Both the position numbers and the translations under genes were made by a program. This document shows, in pieces, positions 33,133 to 42,590 of a stretch of DNA of 64,000 nt. The notes beneath the pieces are model-generated. The model ran no database searches and had not been told where the DNA came from. It was given only the letters and a program-made list of their open reading frames with translations. Position 1 is the first letter of the stretch, and each line of letters starts with the position of its first letter. The stretch comes from Bosea sp. PAMC 26642 (GTDB lineage Bacteria; Pseudomonadota; Alphaproteobacteria; Rhizobiales; Beijerinckiaceae). The DNA is taken from assembly GCF_001562255.1 (NCBI RefSeq), contig NZ_CP014301.1, positions 5,363,501 to 5,427,500 on the forward strand, written 5' to 3'.

Positions 33133-33840
33133 TCAGTCGGCGAGCAGCAGGCGCTGGTCGATGCGGAAAAGCCGCCCGTCGCCGATGAGATGTGCGCTCA
33201 GACCCTCGCGAAACAGCGGCGCGAAGGCCCGGTCGCGCAGGTTGAGGCCGCCGGCATAGGCCCCCATCGCCGGCATTACGCAGCGGCGCTGGGAGAGCGC
33301 AAAGCAGCGCCGGCGCAGCGCCCGCCCGCGCATCCTGACCTTGGCGGCAGGATGGAGATGCCCGGCGATCTCGAACCCCTTTTCATCCGCGTCCGGCTCG
33401 TGCCGCAGCGCCACGCCGGCGAGGCAGATCGCCGCCGCGCTCTCGCCACCGAGCGCGGCGGCGATCTGCGGATCGTGGTTTCCCGTCAGCCAGAGCCAGT
33501 CCCGGCCTTGTTGCAGGCCGAACAGGGCCGCAAGGCACGCGGCATCGAGCCGGGTCTGTCCGCCGCGATCGTGAAAACTGTCGCCGAGCGCGATCACGCG
33601 GGCAGGCTGATGGCGCAGGACGGCGGCGGTCAACGCAGCCAGCGTCGCGCGCGAATCGTAAGGAGGCAGGAAAACGCCGCGCGCCGCATAGGCCGAGCCC
33701 TTTTCGAGATGCAGATCGGCGACGATCAGCGTGCGTTCGTCGGGCAGCCAGAGCGCGCCCGACAGATCCGGCACGAGCGCAAGCCGGCCCAGCATGAAGG
33801 CCACCCGTTCCGTCTCGATCCTTGCGGCCGCAATCGTCAC
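33133..33840 (-). CDS. pdeM: Ligase-associated DNA damage response endonuclease PdeM
   Basis: The 235-residue metallophosphoesterase has all metal-binding motifs: Asp42-x-His44 (ADLHLEKG), GDSFHDRGG, GNHD and GHLHP. This subfamily is found with the ligase-associated helicase, exonuclease and ATP-dependent ligase, and is thought to act as a nuclease in DNA damage repair. The GTG start overlaps the helicase stop (GTGA), so the two are co-translated. A longer frame to 34689 is the antisense-type shadow of the helicase gene and is not used. The gene ends about 130 bp from the tRNA. Confidence 0.9.
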   Translation of the reverse strand: MTIAAARIETERVAFMLGRLALVPDLSGALWLPDERTLIVADLHLEKGSAYAARGVFLPPYDSRATLAALTAAVLRHQPARVIALGDSFHDRGGQTRLDAACLAALFGLQQGRDWLWLTGNHDPQIAAALGGESAAAICLAGVALRHEPDADEKGFEIAGHLHPAAKVRMRGRALRRRCFALSQRRCVMPAMGAYAGGLNLRDRAFAPLFREGLSAHLIGDGRLFRIDQRLLLAD

Positions 33841-36323
33841 GCCATCGCCTCTTCCGTCAGCATCGCTTCGGCTTCCGCCAGGATCTCGTCGGCGGCCTCG
33901 CCATAGACGGTCTCGCGGCCGATCTCGAGCATCACCGAAACACCGAGCGGCGAAACCCTGTCCAGCGGCTGGTGCACGATATGGCCGCTGATTCGTGTCA
34001 GCATCTGACCAAGCCGCCTGATGTCGAGCAAGCCCGTGGCGGCATCCTGGCGTGCGGCCTTGAGAAGCACGTGCTCCGGTTCGTGCCGGCGCAGCACGTC
34101 GTAGACGAGGTCGGTGGACATCGTGACCTGCCGCCCGTTCTTCTCCTGGCCCGGAAAGCGCCGCTCGATCAGCCCGGCGATCACGGCGCATTGCCGGAAG
34201 GTCCGCTTCATCAGGGCCGACTCGGCCATCCACTCCTCCAGATCGTCGCCGAGCATGTCCTGGGCGAACAGATCGTCGAGGCTGAGCGCTCCTCGTGCGA
34301 TCGCCGCGCTCATGTCGCCCAGCGTCCAGCAGGCGATGCCGTAATCGTTGCAGACGAAGCCGAGCGGCCGCATCCGGGCCCGCTCCAGCCGCCGCGTCAG
34401 CAGCATCCCCAGCGTCTGGTGGGCGAGCCGCCCCTCGAACGGATAGGCGACGAGGTAGAAGCGCCCGGCCCGGGGAAAGGTCTCGATCAGGAGTTCGCCC
34501 GGCTTTGGCAGGCGCGATTTCAGCCGCTGCGCCTGCAGCCAGGAGGAGACCTCGTCGGGCAGCGTCTTCCATTCCTTCGGGTTCGCCAGCATGGCGCGGA
34601 CGCGCGCGGCCAGGAAGGTCGAGAGCGGAAACTTGCCGCCGGCATAGGACGGAATCTTCGGGTCGGTGCCAGGTGCGGCGCGCGAGCAAACGGCCTCGTT
34701 GCCGGTGATGCCCTCGAAGCGCAGGATCTCGCCGGCGAAGACGAAGGTGTCTCCGGGCGTCATCGTCTCGGCGAAATACTCCTCGACCTCGCCGAGCACC
34801 CGCCCGCCGGTCATGATCCGCGATGGCTGGCCGGCCTTGCCGCCCCGCGCCCGGCCGAGCCGAACCTTCAGCATCGTCGATTCAACGATCGTGCCGACAT
34901 TCATGCGGTATTGCTGGATGACCTTCGCATCGCTTGCGCGCCACAGTCCGGCCTTGTCCTGACGAAGCTTGGCGAAACGCTCGTAAGAGCGCAGCGCATA
35001 CCCGCCGGTCGCGACGAAGTTCACCACCGCGTCGAAATCGGCGCGGTCGAGCGCTGCATAAGGCGAGGCGGTGCGGATCTCGTCATAGAGCGCGTCGGCG
35101 TGAAAGCCGTCCGAGCAGGCGACGCCCAGCACATGCTGCGCCAGCACGTCGAGACCGCCGAGCCTCGGCTCGGGCGTGTCCTGAGCTGCCTCTGCGACCG
35201 CGTCGAGCGCTGCGCGGCATTCCAGCAGTTCGAAGCGGTTGGAGGGCACCAGCAGCGCCTGCGAGGGCTCGTCCATGCGGTGGTTCGAGCGGCCGATCCG
35301 CTGCATCAGCCGGCTGGCGCCCTTGGGCGCGCCGATATTGACGACGAGATCGACATCGCCCCAGTCGATGCCGAGATCGAGCGTCGCGGTGCAGACCACG
35401 GCCTTGAGCTTGCCCGCCGCCATCGCGGCCTCGACCTTGCGGCGCTGCCCGGCATCGAGCGAGCCGTGATGCAGCGCGATCGGCAGATTGTCGTCGTTGA
35501 CGCTCCAGAGCGCCTGGAAGGCGAACTCGGCCTGCATGCGCGTGTTGACGAAGACCAGCGTCAACTTGTGCGCGGTTATGGCCTTATAGATCTCGGCCAT
35601 CGCGTGACCAGTGGTGTGCCCTGCCATCGGCAACCGCGTCGCCGTCTGCAGGATGCCGATGCGCGCGGCAGCCCCTCCGGTCACGGTAACCAGCCCAGCG
35701 GGCGTCTCCGCGCCGCCCAGGAAGCGTTGCAGGTCGGCAGGTTCGCGCACCGTCGCAGACAAACCGACCGCGCTCACTTGTGGCGCGAGCGTTCGCAGCC
35801 GCGCCAAATCGAGCGAGAGCAGGTCGCCGCGCTTGGAGGTGACCAGCGCGTGCAACTCGTCGAGCACGATATGGCGCAGGTTCTCGAAGAACGGTTTGGC
35901 ATCGCGATGGGAGACGAGCAGCGCGAGCTGTTCCGGCGTCGTCAGCAGGATGTCGGGCGGTCGCGCGATCTGGCGCGTGCGCTTGGCGGCCGAGGTATCG
36001 CCGGTGCGGGTCTCGACCTTGATCGCCAGCCCCATCTCGGCGATCGGCATTTCCAGATTGCGGGCGATATCGACCGCGAGCGCCTTCAGCGGCGAAATGT
36101 AGAGCGTGTGCAGGCCGTTGCGTTTGGCCCCGCGCTCGGTCAGCTCGACCAGCGAGGGCAGGAAACCGGCTAGCGTCTTGCCGGCGCCGGTGGGCGCGAC
36201 CAGCAGCGTCGAGCGCCCGGCGCGGGCTTCTGCCAGCAGCGCGAGCTGATGCGGCCGCGCCTGCCAGCCACGGCTGGCGAACCAGGCGGAGAAGGCGGGG
36301 GGGAGGGAGGAGGGCGCAGCCAT
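33837..36323 (-). CDS. Ligase-associated DExH-box helicase (Lhr-like)
   Basis: The 828-residue superfamily 2 helicase has Walker A APTGAGKT at 43-50, a DELH Walker B (VLDELHAL), motif III SATVREP, and motif VI within the segment RLMQRIGRSNHRMD. A C-terminal region resembles the winged-helix extension of Lhr-type helicases. It belongs to the Rhizobiales repair set with PdeM, exonuclease and ATP-dependent ligase; strand unwinding during repair is the expected role. Start alternatives are ATGs at 36455, 36410 and 36323; the last begins the family's usual MAAPSSLPPAFSAWF-like start. Confidence 0.92.
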   Translation of the reverse strand: MAAPSSLPPAFSAWFASRGWQARPHQLALLAEARAGRSTLLVAPTGAGKTLAGFLPSLVELTERGAKRNGLHTLYISPLKALAVDIARNLEMPIAEMGLAIKVETRTGDTSAAKRTRQIARPPDILLTTPEQLALLVSHRDAKPFFENLRHIVLDELHALVTSKRGDLLSLDLARLRTLAPQVSAVGLSATVREPADLQRFLGGAETPAGLVTVTGGAAARIGILQTATRLPMAGHTTGHAMAEIYKAITAHKLTLVFVNTRMQAEFAFQALWSVNDDNLPIALHHGSLDAGQRRKVEAAMAAGKLKAVVCTATLDLGIDWGDVDLVVNIGAPKGASRLMQRIGRSNHRMDEPSQALLVPSNRFELLECRAALDAVAEAAQDTPEPRLGGLDVLAQHVLGVACSDGFHADALYDEIRTASPYAALDRADFDAVVNFVATGGYALRSYERFAKLRQDKAGLWRASDAKVIQQYRMNVGTIVESTMLKVRLGRARGGKAGQPSRIMTGGRVLGEVEEYFAETMTPGDTFVFAGEILRFEGITGNEAVCSRAAPGTDPKIPSYAGGKFPLSTFLAARVRAMLANPKEWKTLPDEVSSWLQAQRLKSRLPKPGELLIETFPRAGRFYLVAYPFEGRLAHQTLGMLLTRRLERARMRPLGFVCNDYGIACWTLGDMSAAIARGALSLDDLFAQDMLGDDLEEWMAESALMKRTFRQCAVIAGLIERRFPGQEKNGRQVTMSTDLVYDVLRRHEPEHVLLKAARQDAATGLLDIRRLGQMLTRISGHIVHQPLDRVSPLGVSVMLEIGRETVYGEAADEILAEAEAMLTEEAMA

Positions 36324-36576
36324 GCGCTCCAGAGATAGGATGTGATTCGGGAGAACGAAAGGAGAATCGAGAAGCTTCAGCCCGCTGAGATCGACGATCT
36401 CGGTCTCCATGAGGGGAAGCCTTCGTGTCCTTCTGTCAGGATTGGAGGTCACCACTTGCGGCCGGTCAAACCGTCACGGCAGGATGCGATACGTGATCCC
36501 GAACTGAAGGCGACCTTCCGCAGAAGCCGCCAGCGATCTACGCGGAACGGTCCTTAACCCAAACTTGCGAGTGACC

Positions 36577-37755
36577 ATGCGCCCCCTCTCGCTCCCACCC
36601 GCCATCCGCAGGATTTCCCCCGGACGCAGCCTTTGCGTCGCTGCAGGAGGCGCCCTCGCTGCGCTGGCTGGCGGGTCGGTGCCCGCTGAGGCCCATGTGA
36701 AATGGTTCGCGCCCTACATCGTCGGCGCCCCGCCGCAACCCATTCTCGCCACCCTGACCAATCTGTGGTTCTGGACGGGCATCGCACTCGTCCTGGTCTT
36801 CTTCCTGGCGACCCGGGCCATCGAGAAATCGCCGGTCGGTGAGACCGTGCTCGCCGGAATGGACCGGATCACCGACCCGCTCTGGCAACACCTCGACGAG
36901 TCCGTATGCCTCGTCATCGGCGCGTTCTTCGTGGCCATCTTCGCAGTCGGTGGCGTCTACCTGACGCCGGACCTGAAGACACCGGCAGAATGGGTTTCGT
37001 GGGCCCAGCTGCTGATCGCGGCGCTGGTCATTCCGCGAGCGACGCGCCCGGTCGCCGCTGCTGGCATCATCGGCCTCTGGCTCCTGGCCTTGCGCGACTA
37101 CGACATCTTCCACCTGCTCGATTACCTCGCGCTCGGTGTCGGCGTCGCCGCCTATCTCGTTCTCGAGGCCTCGGCGAACGCAGAGTGGCGCAAACACCGG
37201 TTCGAGGTTCTGCGCTGGGGTGTCGCCATCGCGTTGATGTGGTCGAGCCTGGAAAAGTTCGCCTATCCGGACTGGTTCTACCCCCTCGTCGTCGAGAAGC
37301 CGTTTCTGACCTTCGGGCTGCCGCGCGACGTCTTCATCCCGATGGCCGGCGTGGCCGAGTTCACGATGGGCTTCGGCATGATCTGGACCCCGCTCGTGCG
37401 GCGGCTGTCGGCGCTCGCGCTCTTCATCATCTTCAATGCCGCAGTCTATCCCTTCGGGCGCATCGATCTGATCGGTCATGCCCTGATCATGGCGATCATC
37501 ATCGCGATCGCCGCCGATCATACCCGCGATGTCCAATTCCTGCCGGCGCTCAAGCGTCGGTTGACGGGGGTGCCCGCCGGCCTCGCTGCTGCCTTGGTCC
37601 TTTTCGCAACCGGCTATTGGGGCCTTCACGTCGCGCTCTACGGACCCGAGGGGCGGGTGGGGCAGCCGAGCGCCGACATGGCGACCCATTCGCACAGCCC
37701 GGAGTATCCGCACGGACCGCAGGCGTCCGGCGGCATCGGCGCTCCACCGCGGTAG
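36577..37755 (+). CDS. Multi-spanning inner-membrane protein, DoxX-like
   Basis: The 392-residue integral membrane protein has about eight to nine hydrophobic segments and a His-rich C-terminal tail (DMATHSHSPEYPHGPQ). The middle part (LRWGVAIALMWSSLEKFAYP, then FGLPRDVFIPMAGVAEFTMG) resembles DoxX-type membrane proteins. The histidines could bind metal. The ATG at 36577 is chosen; no strong ribosome-binding site is seen. It is divergent from the helicase gene. Function is unknown. Confidence 0.75.
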   Translation: MRPLSLPPAIRRISPGRSLCVAAGGALAALAGGSVPAEAHVKWFAPYIVGAPPQPILATLTNLWFWTGIALVLVFFLATRAIEKSPVGETVLAGMDRITDPLWQHLDESVCLVIGAFFVAIFAVGGVYLTPDLKTPAEWVSWAQLLIAALVIPRATRPVAAAGIIGLWLLALRDYDIFHLLDYLALGVGVAAYLVLEASANAEWRKHRFEVLRWGVAIALMWSSLEKFAYPDWFYPLVVEKPFLTFGLPRDVFIPMAGVAEFTMGFGMIWTPLVRRLSALALFIIFNAAVYPFGRIDLIGHALIMAIIIAIAADHTRDVQFLPALKRRLTGVPAGLAAALVLFATGYWGLHVALYGPEGRVGQPSADMATHSHSPEYPHGPQASGGIGAPPR

Positions 37756-37894
37756 GATAAGAGCGCAACGTTCCACGGCTGGCCGGAAGATAGGCGCATC
37801 CGACGCGGCGTGTGGAGGCGGAACTCGAGATCCTGAGCCGGCGCGTATCGGGCTGCTTGGCTGGCGGGCCAACCTCCGGACCTCGTTTGTCCCT

Positions 37895-38854
37895 TCAGCC
37901 CCTCTCAGCGACAACCAGCAGCCCTGGCACAGCCGCGCCACGGTCCTGCCGCGTGCTGGCGGGCTCCATGAGTACGGGTCGTATGCCCGCTTCTCGAAGT
38001 CTCTGCCTCAACCAGCCCTCTGCGTGGGCAAACCTGCGATCCGCTCCGACCACGACGCCTTCGCCCTTGTGGCTTTGCACCGTGAACGCCAGCAGCCCAC
38101 CGCGCACCAGCACGCGCGCGCTCTGCGCAAAAACCGCGTCGAGCGCGCCGAGATAGACGAAGACATCCGCCGCGATCACGAGATCGGCGGAGGCATCCGG
38201 CCGGCTTGCCAGGAAACTCGTCAGCCCCGCCACGGCCAGCTTGTCATACAGCGGCCCGTCATCCGCCCGGCGCTTGCTGCGTGCCCGCTCGATCATGCGC
38301 GGCGAGAGATCGCAGCCGGCGAGGAAGCCTGTCTCCTCGCGGATCGCCTCGCCCATCAGCCCGGTGCCGCAGCCGAGATCGTAGACGGTCTCGAAACGAA
38401 ATGGCGCTCCCGCCTCCTGACGGATTTTGGACAGGGCATCCTTCAGAAGGGCAGGGGCGTTGTAGTGAAGGGCCTCGACCAGATGGCTGTCGAAGCGCTC
38501 GGCATAGCCGTCGAACAGCACGCCGGAGAAGTTCTCCGAGGTCGCTTCCTCGGCCGACATCGCGCCGATGCGGGCGAGATCGAGCCGTGCGCCGAAATGG
38601 TCGTTGGGGTCGAGCGTCAGGCATTGCCGCCAGGCGGTCGCAGCCTCTTCGTTGTGGCCGAGCTTCTCCTGGGCGAGCCCGTAAAGATGCCAGGCGGCGG
38701 TGAAATGGTACGCCTGCGCCAGGGTCTGGTCGAGGATATCGACGGCGGCTTTCGCGTCGCCATCCTTCAGCGCGGCCTCGGCCCAGGCATAGCGGCGATC
38801 CAGCGTTGGATCGCCCGAACTGGCGGAATGCGTGGCGGAACCCTTTTCGATCAT
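37895..38854 (-). CDS. TPR-containing SAM-dependent methyltransferase
   Basis: The 319-residue protein has two TPR-like repeats (about residues 20-95: WHLYGLAQEKLGHNEEAATA, ending LDPND) and a class I methyltransferase domain. The domain has DLGCGTG at 159-165 and a downstream DLVIAADVFVYLG segment. The target is unknown. The frame is open to 38989, but the ATG at 38854 avoids antisense sequence of the neighbour. It is divergent from the exonuclease gene across a 23-bp gap. Confidence 0.85.
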   Translation of the reverse strand: MIEKGSATHSASSGDPTLDRRYAWAEAALKDGDAKAAVDILDQTLAQAYHFTAAWHLYGLAQEKLGHNEEAATAWRQCLTLDPNDHFGARLDLARIGAMSAEEATSENFSGVLFDGYAERFDSHLVEALHYNAPALLKDALSKIRQEAGAPFRFETVYDLGCGTGLMGEAIREETGFLAGCDLSPRMIERARSKRRADDGPLYDKLAVAGLTSFLASRPDASADLVIAADVFVYLGALDAVFAQSARVLVRGGLLAFTVQSHKGEGVVVGADRRFAHAEGWLRQRLREAGIRPVLMEPASTRQDRGAAVPGLLVVAERG

Positions 38855-38877
38855 GCGCGTCGGTCTATCTGAGGAGA

Positions 38878-39939
38878 ATGACCCTGGCCAGACAGCGCCC
38901 TTCCGATCTGCTGATCCCGACGCCGGCCGGCCTTTTCTGCCCGCCGGCAAATATTTACATCGATCCGGTGCGGCCCGTGGAAAGAGCACTCATCACCCAC
39001 GGCCATTCCGACCATGCCCGCGCCGGTCATAGCGCCGTTCTGGCGACGCGCGAGACGCTGGCCATCATGGCCTTGCGCTATGGCGAGGGCTTTACGGGCG
39101 AGCGCCAGGAGGCCGTGCCGGGCGAGACGACCCGGATCGGAGAGGTCGATTTTCGCTTCGTACCGGCCGGCCATGTGCTTGGATCGGCCCAGATCGTGGT
39201 CGAGCACAAGGGCCTGCGCATCGTCGTCTCCGGCGACTACAAGCGCGAGCGCGATCCGACCTGCGCCGGCTTCGAACCTGTCCCCTGCGACATCTTCATC
39301 ACCGAGGCGACCTTCGGCCTGCCGGTCTTTCGCCATCCTCCGGCCCATGCCGAAGTCGCAAAGCTGCTGGAATCCGTCAGGCTCTTTCCGGAGCGCACCC
39401 ATATCGTCGGCGCCTATTCGCTCGGCAAGGCGCAGCGCGTCATGGCCCTGATCCGGGAGGCCGGCTACGAGCGGCCGATCTATGTCCACGGCGCGATGGA
39501 CAAGCTGACCGATTTCTACATCGCGGAAGGCGCGAAGCTGGGCGATATCCGCAAGGTCGTCGCCGCCGAGCGCAAGAGTCTCGGCGGAGAGATCGTCATC
39601 TGCCCGCCCAGCGCGATCCAGGATCTGTGGGCGCGCAAGTTTCCCGACCCGGTCACCGCCTTCGCGTCGGGCTGGATGCGGGTCAGGGCCCGCGCCCGGC
39701 AGAAGGGCGTCGAACTGCCGCTGATCATCTCGGACCATGCCGATTGGGACGATCTCCAGGCGACCATCCGCGAGGTTCAGGCAGGCGAGATCTGGGTCAC
39801 CCATGGCGAGGCCGAGGCGCTGGTGCACTGGTGCGGCACGGTTGGCCTCAAGGCCAAGCCGTTGCATCTGGTCGGCTATGATGGCGACGAGGGAGAAGCC
39901 GAACCTGCCGGAGGAGAGAACGCCGATGCCGCGGTCTGA
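38878..39939 (+). CDS. Ligase-associated DNA exonuclease (beta-CASP metallo-beta-lactamase fold)
   Basis: The 353-residue nuclease has the metallo-beta-lactamase motif His41-x-His43-x-Asp45-His46 (THGHSDHA), a second metal ligand in PAGHVLGSAQ, GDYKRERDP, and a beta-CASP region ending in ISDHADWDDL. It belongs to the ligase-associated repair set, with the ATP-dependent ligase 0.9 kb downstream on the same strand. GAGGAG at 38871-38876 is unusually close to the ATG, but no better start is seen. Confidence 0.92.
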   Translation: MTLARQRPSDLLIPTPAGLFCPPANIYIDPVRPVERALITHGHSDHARAGHSAVLATRETLAIMALRYGEGFTGERQEAVPGETTRIGEVDFRFVPAGHVLGSAQIVVEHKGLRIVVSGDYKRERDPTCAGFEPVPCDIFITEATFGLPVFRHPPAHAEVAKLLESVRLFPERTHIVGAYSLGKAQRVMALIREAGYERPIYVHGAMDKLTDFYIAEGAKLGDIRKVVAAERKSLGGEIVICPPSAIQDLWARKFPDPVTAFASGWMRVRARARQKGVELPLIISDHADWDDLQATIREVQAGEIWVTHGEAEALVHWCGTVGLKAKPLHLVGYDGDEGEAEPAGGENADAAV

Positions 39940-39946
39940 GCCAGGG

Positions 39947-40714
39947 CTAGCGGCTTTGCGCCATCACCGGGCGCGCGGCCGTGGACATGCCGACGAGCGA
40001 GGCGGCCATGTCGCGCGCCAGGCAATCGTAGCCGGCATCGCTCATGTGAAAGCCGTCAGTCGAGAGCGCGGCCTTGAAAGCGACGGCGTCGCCGCGATGC
40101 CATTCGAGCATGGCGTCGTAGCGCGTGAACACCGGCACGGACTGGCTGCGCGCGACCTCGGCGATCGTATCGACATAATGGCGATATCGGGCGGGCTCGC
40201 GAATGCCGGGGAAGAACTGCGGATCGAGGATCGCGAGGCTAGGCCCGGCCTGCTTCACCATGGCGATGCCCTCGGCGATCATGGCGCGGAACGCGTCGAG
40301 ATCGCCGCCCTGCACGGCGTCGTTGGTGCCGACTTGCCAGATCACGAGGTCGTAGCGCCGCTCGGCCATCGCCTGTTTGAGACGGGTGAGCGTCTGCGGC
40401 GCGGTTTCTCCGCCGATGCCGGCATTGACGATCTCGATAGGCGTCCTCGGCCATGCCTGCCCCAGCAGGGCCTGAAGCCGGGCCGGGTAGGTCTTGTCCC
40501 GGGCGCTGGCGCCGATGCCTTCCGTCGAGGACGACCCGATTGCAAGGATCGAAAGCTTGCGGCCTTGCGGGAGCGGGGCGGTCAGGGCCGACAGCGTGAG
40601 ATTGGAGTGGACGATCGGCGTCTCGCGGCAGGCGAACCCTGCCGCCTGGACGGTTCCCGAAAACATCAGCGCTGCGAAGAGATTCAAGGCTGTGAACCGC
40701 AAGGCCGCGCGCAT
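39947..40714 (-). CDS. Secreted SGNH/GDSL hydrolase
   Basis: The 255-residue protein has a signal peptide (MRAALRFTALNLFAALMFSG, cleavage after VQA). The SGNH blocks are present: block I with the nucleophilic Ser in IGSSSTEGIG, block II Gly in NAGIGGE, block III GTND, and block V Asp-x-x-His in DGFHMSDAGY. It is a periplasmic or secreted esterase or lipase-like enzyme of unknown substrate. It converges on the exonuclease gene and separates it from the ligase. The frame to 41200 is an arginine-rich shadow of the ligase. Confidence 0.88.
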   Translation of the reverse strand: MRAALRFTALNLFAALMFSGTVQAAGFACRETPIVHSNLTLSALTAPLPQGRKLSILAIGSSSTEGIGASARDKTYPARLQALLGQAWPRTPIEIVNAGIGGETAPQTLTRLKQAMAERRYDLVIWQVGTNDAVQGGDLDAFRAMIAEGIAMVKQAGPSLAILDPQFFPGIREPARYRHYVDTIAEVARSQSVPVFTRYDAMLEWHRGDAVAFKAALSTDGFHMSDAGYDCLARDMAASLVGMSTAARPVMAQSR

Positions 40715-40836
40715 CGGGATCGTTCTCCTGAAGACTGTCTGGCGATTAACCTCCGCTTCATGAATGGCGCCTGAACGATGCGGTGCAGCAATTCCCGACA
40801 AGACCATGGCGCGCCGCATCATCGGGGCTCGCCGCA

Positions 40837-42471
40837 ATGAACCGCTTCGCCTGGCTGCTCGACCGCCTCGCCTACGAACCGCGACGCAACGCGAAGCTCG
40901 CGCTGATCGCCGATTACCTGCGCACCACGCCCGATCCCGATCGCGGGCTGGCGCTGGCGGCGATGACCGGCGGGCTCGTCTTCCAGAATGCGAAGTCCGG
41001 ATTGATCCGCGCGCTGATCGCCGAGCGCACCGACCCGGTGCTGTTTGCGCTGTCCTACGACTATGTCGGCGATCTCTCGGAGACGGTCGCGCTGATGTGG
41101 CCGGCCAGGCACGGCGCCAACGCCGTTCCCCATCTGCCCGATGTCGTCGCCGGCCTGCGCTCCGTCGGCAAGACCGAACTCCCGCGCCTGATCGCCTCAT
41201 GGCTCGACGCGCTCGACGAGACCGGGCGCTGGGCGCTGCTGAAGCTCATCACTGGATCCTTGCGCATCGGTGTCTCGGCCCGCCTCGCCAAAACGGCGGC
41301 TGCAAGTCTCGGCGGCATACCCGCAGATGAGGTGGAGCAGGTCTGGCACGGGCTTGAGCCGCCCTATGCGACGCTGTTCGCCTGGCTGGAAGGCAGAGGA
41401 CCGCGCCCGGAAGCGACCGACCCCGCTCCGTTCCGGCCCGTCATGCTGTCGCATCCTTTGGAGGATGCCGATTTCGACAAGCTCGCACCCGGCGATTTCA
41501 GCGCCGAATGGAAATGGGACGGCATCCGCGTCCAGGCGGTGAGCGGAACGCGCCCCGACGGTACGCGGCTGACGCGGCTCTATTCCCGCACCGGCGAGGA
41601 CATCGCCGGAGCCTTTCCCGATCTCGTCGAGGCGATGACGCAGGACGGCGCGCTCGACGGCGAATTGCTGGTGATGCGCGAGACCGCCGTCCAGAGCTTC
41701 AACACGCTGCAGCAGCGCCTGAACCGCAAGACCGTGACATCGAAGATGCTGTCGGAGTTCCCGGCCCATATCCGCGTCTACGACCTGCTCGTCGACGGAG
41801 AGCAGGACATCCGCAGTCTTCCCTTGGACGAGCGCCGCGTCCGGCTCGAGGCTTTCCTGGAGCGGCTCGGCAGCGATCGCTTCGATCTCTCCCCCATCAT
41901 CCCCTTCGTCAACTGGGACGACCTCGCCGCCGCCCGCGCCGATCCGGCTTCGGCTGGTGCCGGCGACGATGCCGAGGCCGTCGAGGGCTGCATGATCAAG
42001 CGCCGCGACTCGGCTTATCTGCCCGGCCGGCCCAAGGGCTACTGGTGGAAGTGGAAGCGGCAGGCGCGCCTTATCGACTGCGTGCTGATGTATGCCCAGC
42101 GTGGCCACGGCAAACGCTCCTCCTTCTATTCCGACTATACCTTCGGCGTCTGGCGAAAGGCTGAGGGCGGCGACGAACTCGTGCCCGTCGGAAAAGCCTA
42201 TTTCGGCTTCACCGACGAGGAACTGGTCGAGATCGACCGCTATGTCCGCAAGAACACGCAAAACCGCTTCGGTCCGGTCCGCGAGGTGACGCATACAGTC
42301 GAAAGCGGCCTCGTCTTCGAGGTTGCCTTCGAGGGCCTGCAGCGCTCGACCCGGCATAAATCGGGGCTGGCCATGCGCTTCCCCCGCATCAGCCGCATCC
42401 GCTGGGACAAGCCGCCCGCCGAGGCCGACCGCATCGAGGCGCTGGAACAGCTGCTGCCGGCGGGAGCGTGA
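40837..42471 (+). CDS. Ligase-associated ATP-dependent DNA ligase
   Basis: This 544-residue ligase has an N-terminal helical DNA-binding domain (1-190) and an adenylation domain with Lys226 in EWKWDGIR, followed by RTGEDIAG, DGELL and the C-terminal OB-fold. It seals nicks in double-stranded DNA. Members of this subgroup are linked to exonuclease, helicase and PdeM genes, as here, and have been named damage-response ligases. The ATG at 40837 begins the conserved MNRFAWLLDRL-like start; the frame from 40783 adds unrelated residues. Confidence 0.93.
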   Translation: MNRFAWLLDRLAYEPRRNAKLALIADYLRTTPDPDRGLALAAMTGGLVFQNAKSGLIRALIAERTDPVLFALSYDYVGDLSETVALMWPARHGANAVPHLPDVVAGLRSVGKTELPRLIASWLDALDETGRWALLKLITGSLRIGVSARLAKTAAASLGGIPADEVEQVWHGLEPPYATLFAWLEGRGPRPEATDPAPFRPVMLSHPLEDADFDKLAPGDFSAEWKWDGIRVQAVSGTRPDGTRLTRLYSRTGEDIAGAFPDLVEAMTQDGALDGELLVMRETAVQSFNTLQQRLNRKTVTSKMLSEFPAHIRVYDLLVDGEQDIRSLPLDERRVRLEAFLERLGSDRFDLSPIIPFVNWDDLAAARADPASAGAGDDAEAVEGCMIKRRDSAYLPGRPKGYWWKWKRQARLIDCVLMYAQRGHGKRSSFYSDYTFGVWRKAEGGDELVPVGKAYFGFTDEELVEIDRYVRKNTQNRFGPVREVTHTVESGLVFEVAFEGLQRSTRHKSGLAMRFPRISRIRWDKPPAEADRIEALEQLLPAGA

Positions 42472-42590
42472 TTGGCCTGATAAGGAGGTGCTCGGCCATT
42501 GACAGCAGCGTTGCCTCCGCGCTTCACATCAGGACGACCCGAGGCGGTGCCGACGGCCCTTGAGATCGAAAAAGCGGGACGGAGAGCTTC

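Noticed and set aside
33822..36173. Plus-strand open frame of 783 codons
   Set aside because: It is the antisense of the ligase-associated helicase and PdeM genes, which show all family motifs. Long antisense frames are normal in GC-rich DNA.
42482..42490. Consensus Shine-Dalgarno AAGGAGGTG after the DNA ligase
   Set aside because: No ATG, GTG or long frame follows at proper distance; only about 20 codons are open. Probably chance or a remnant.
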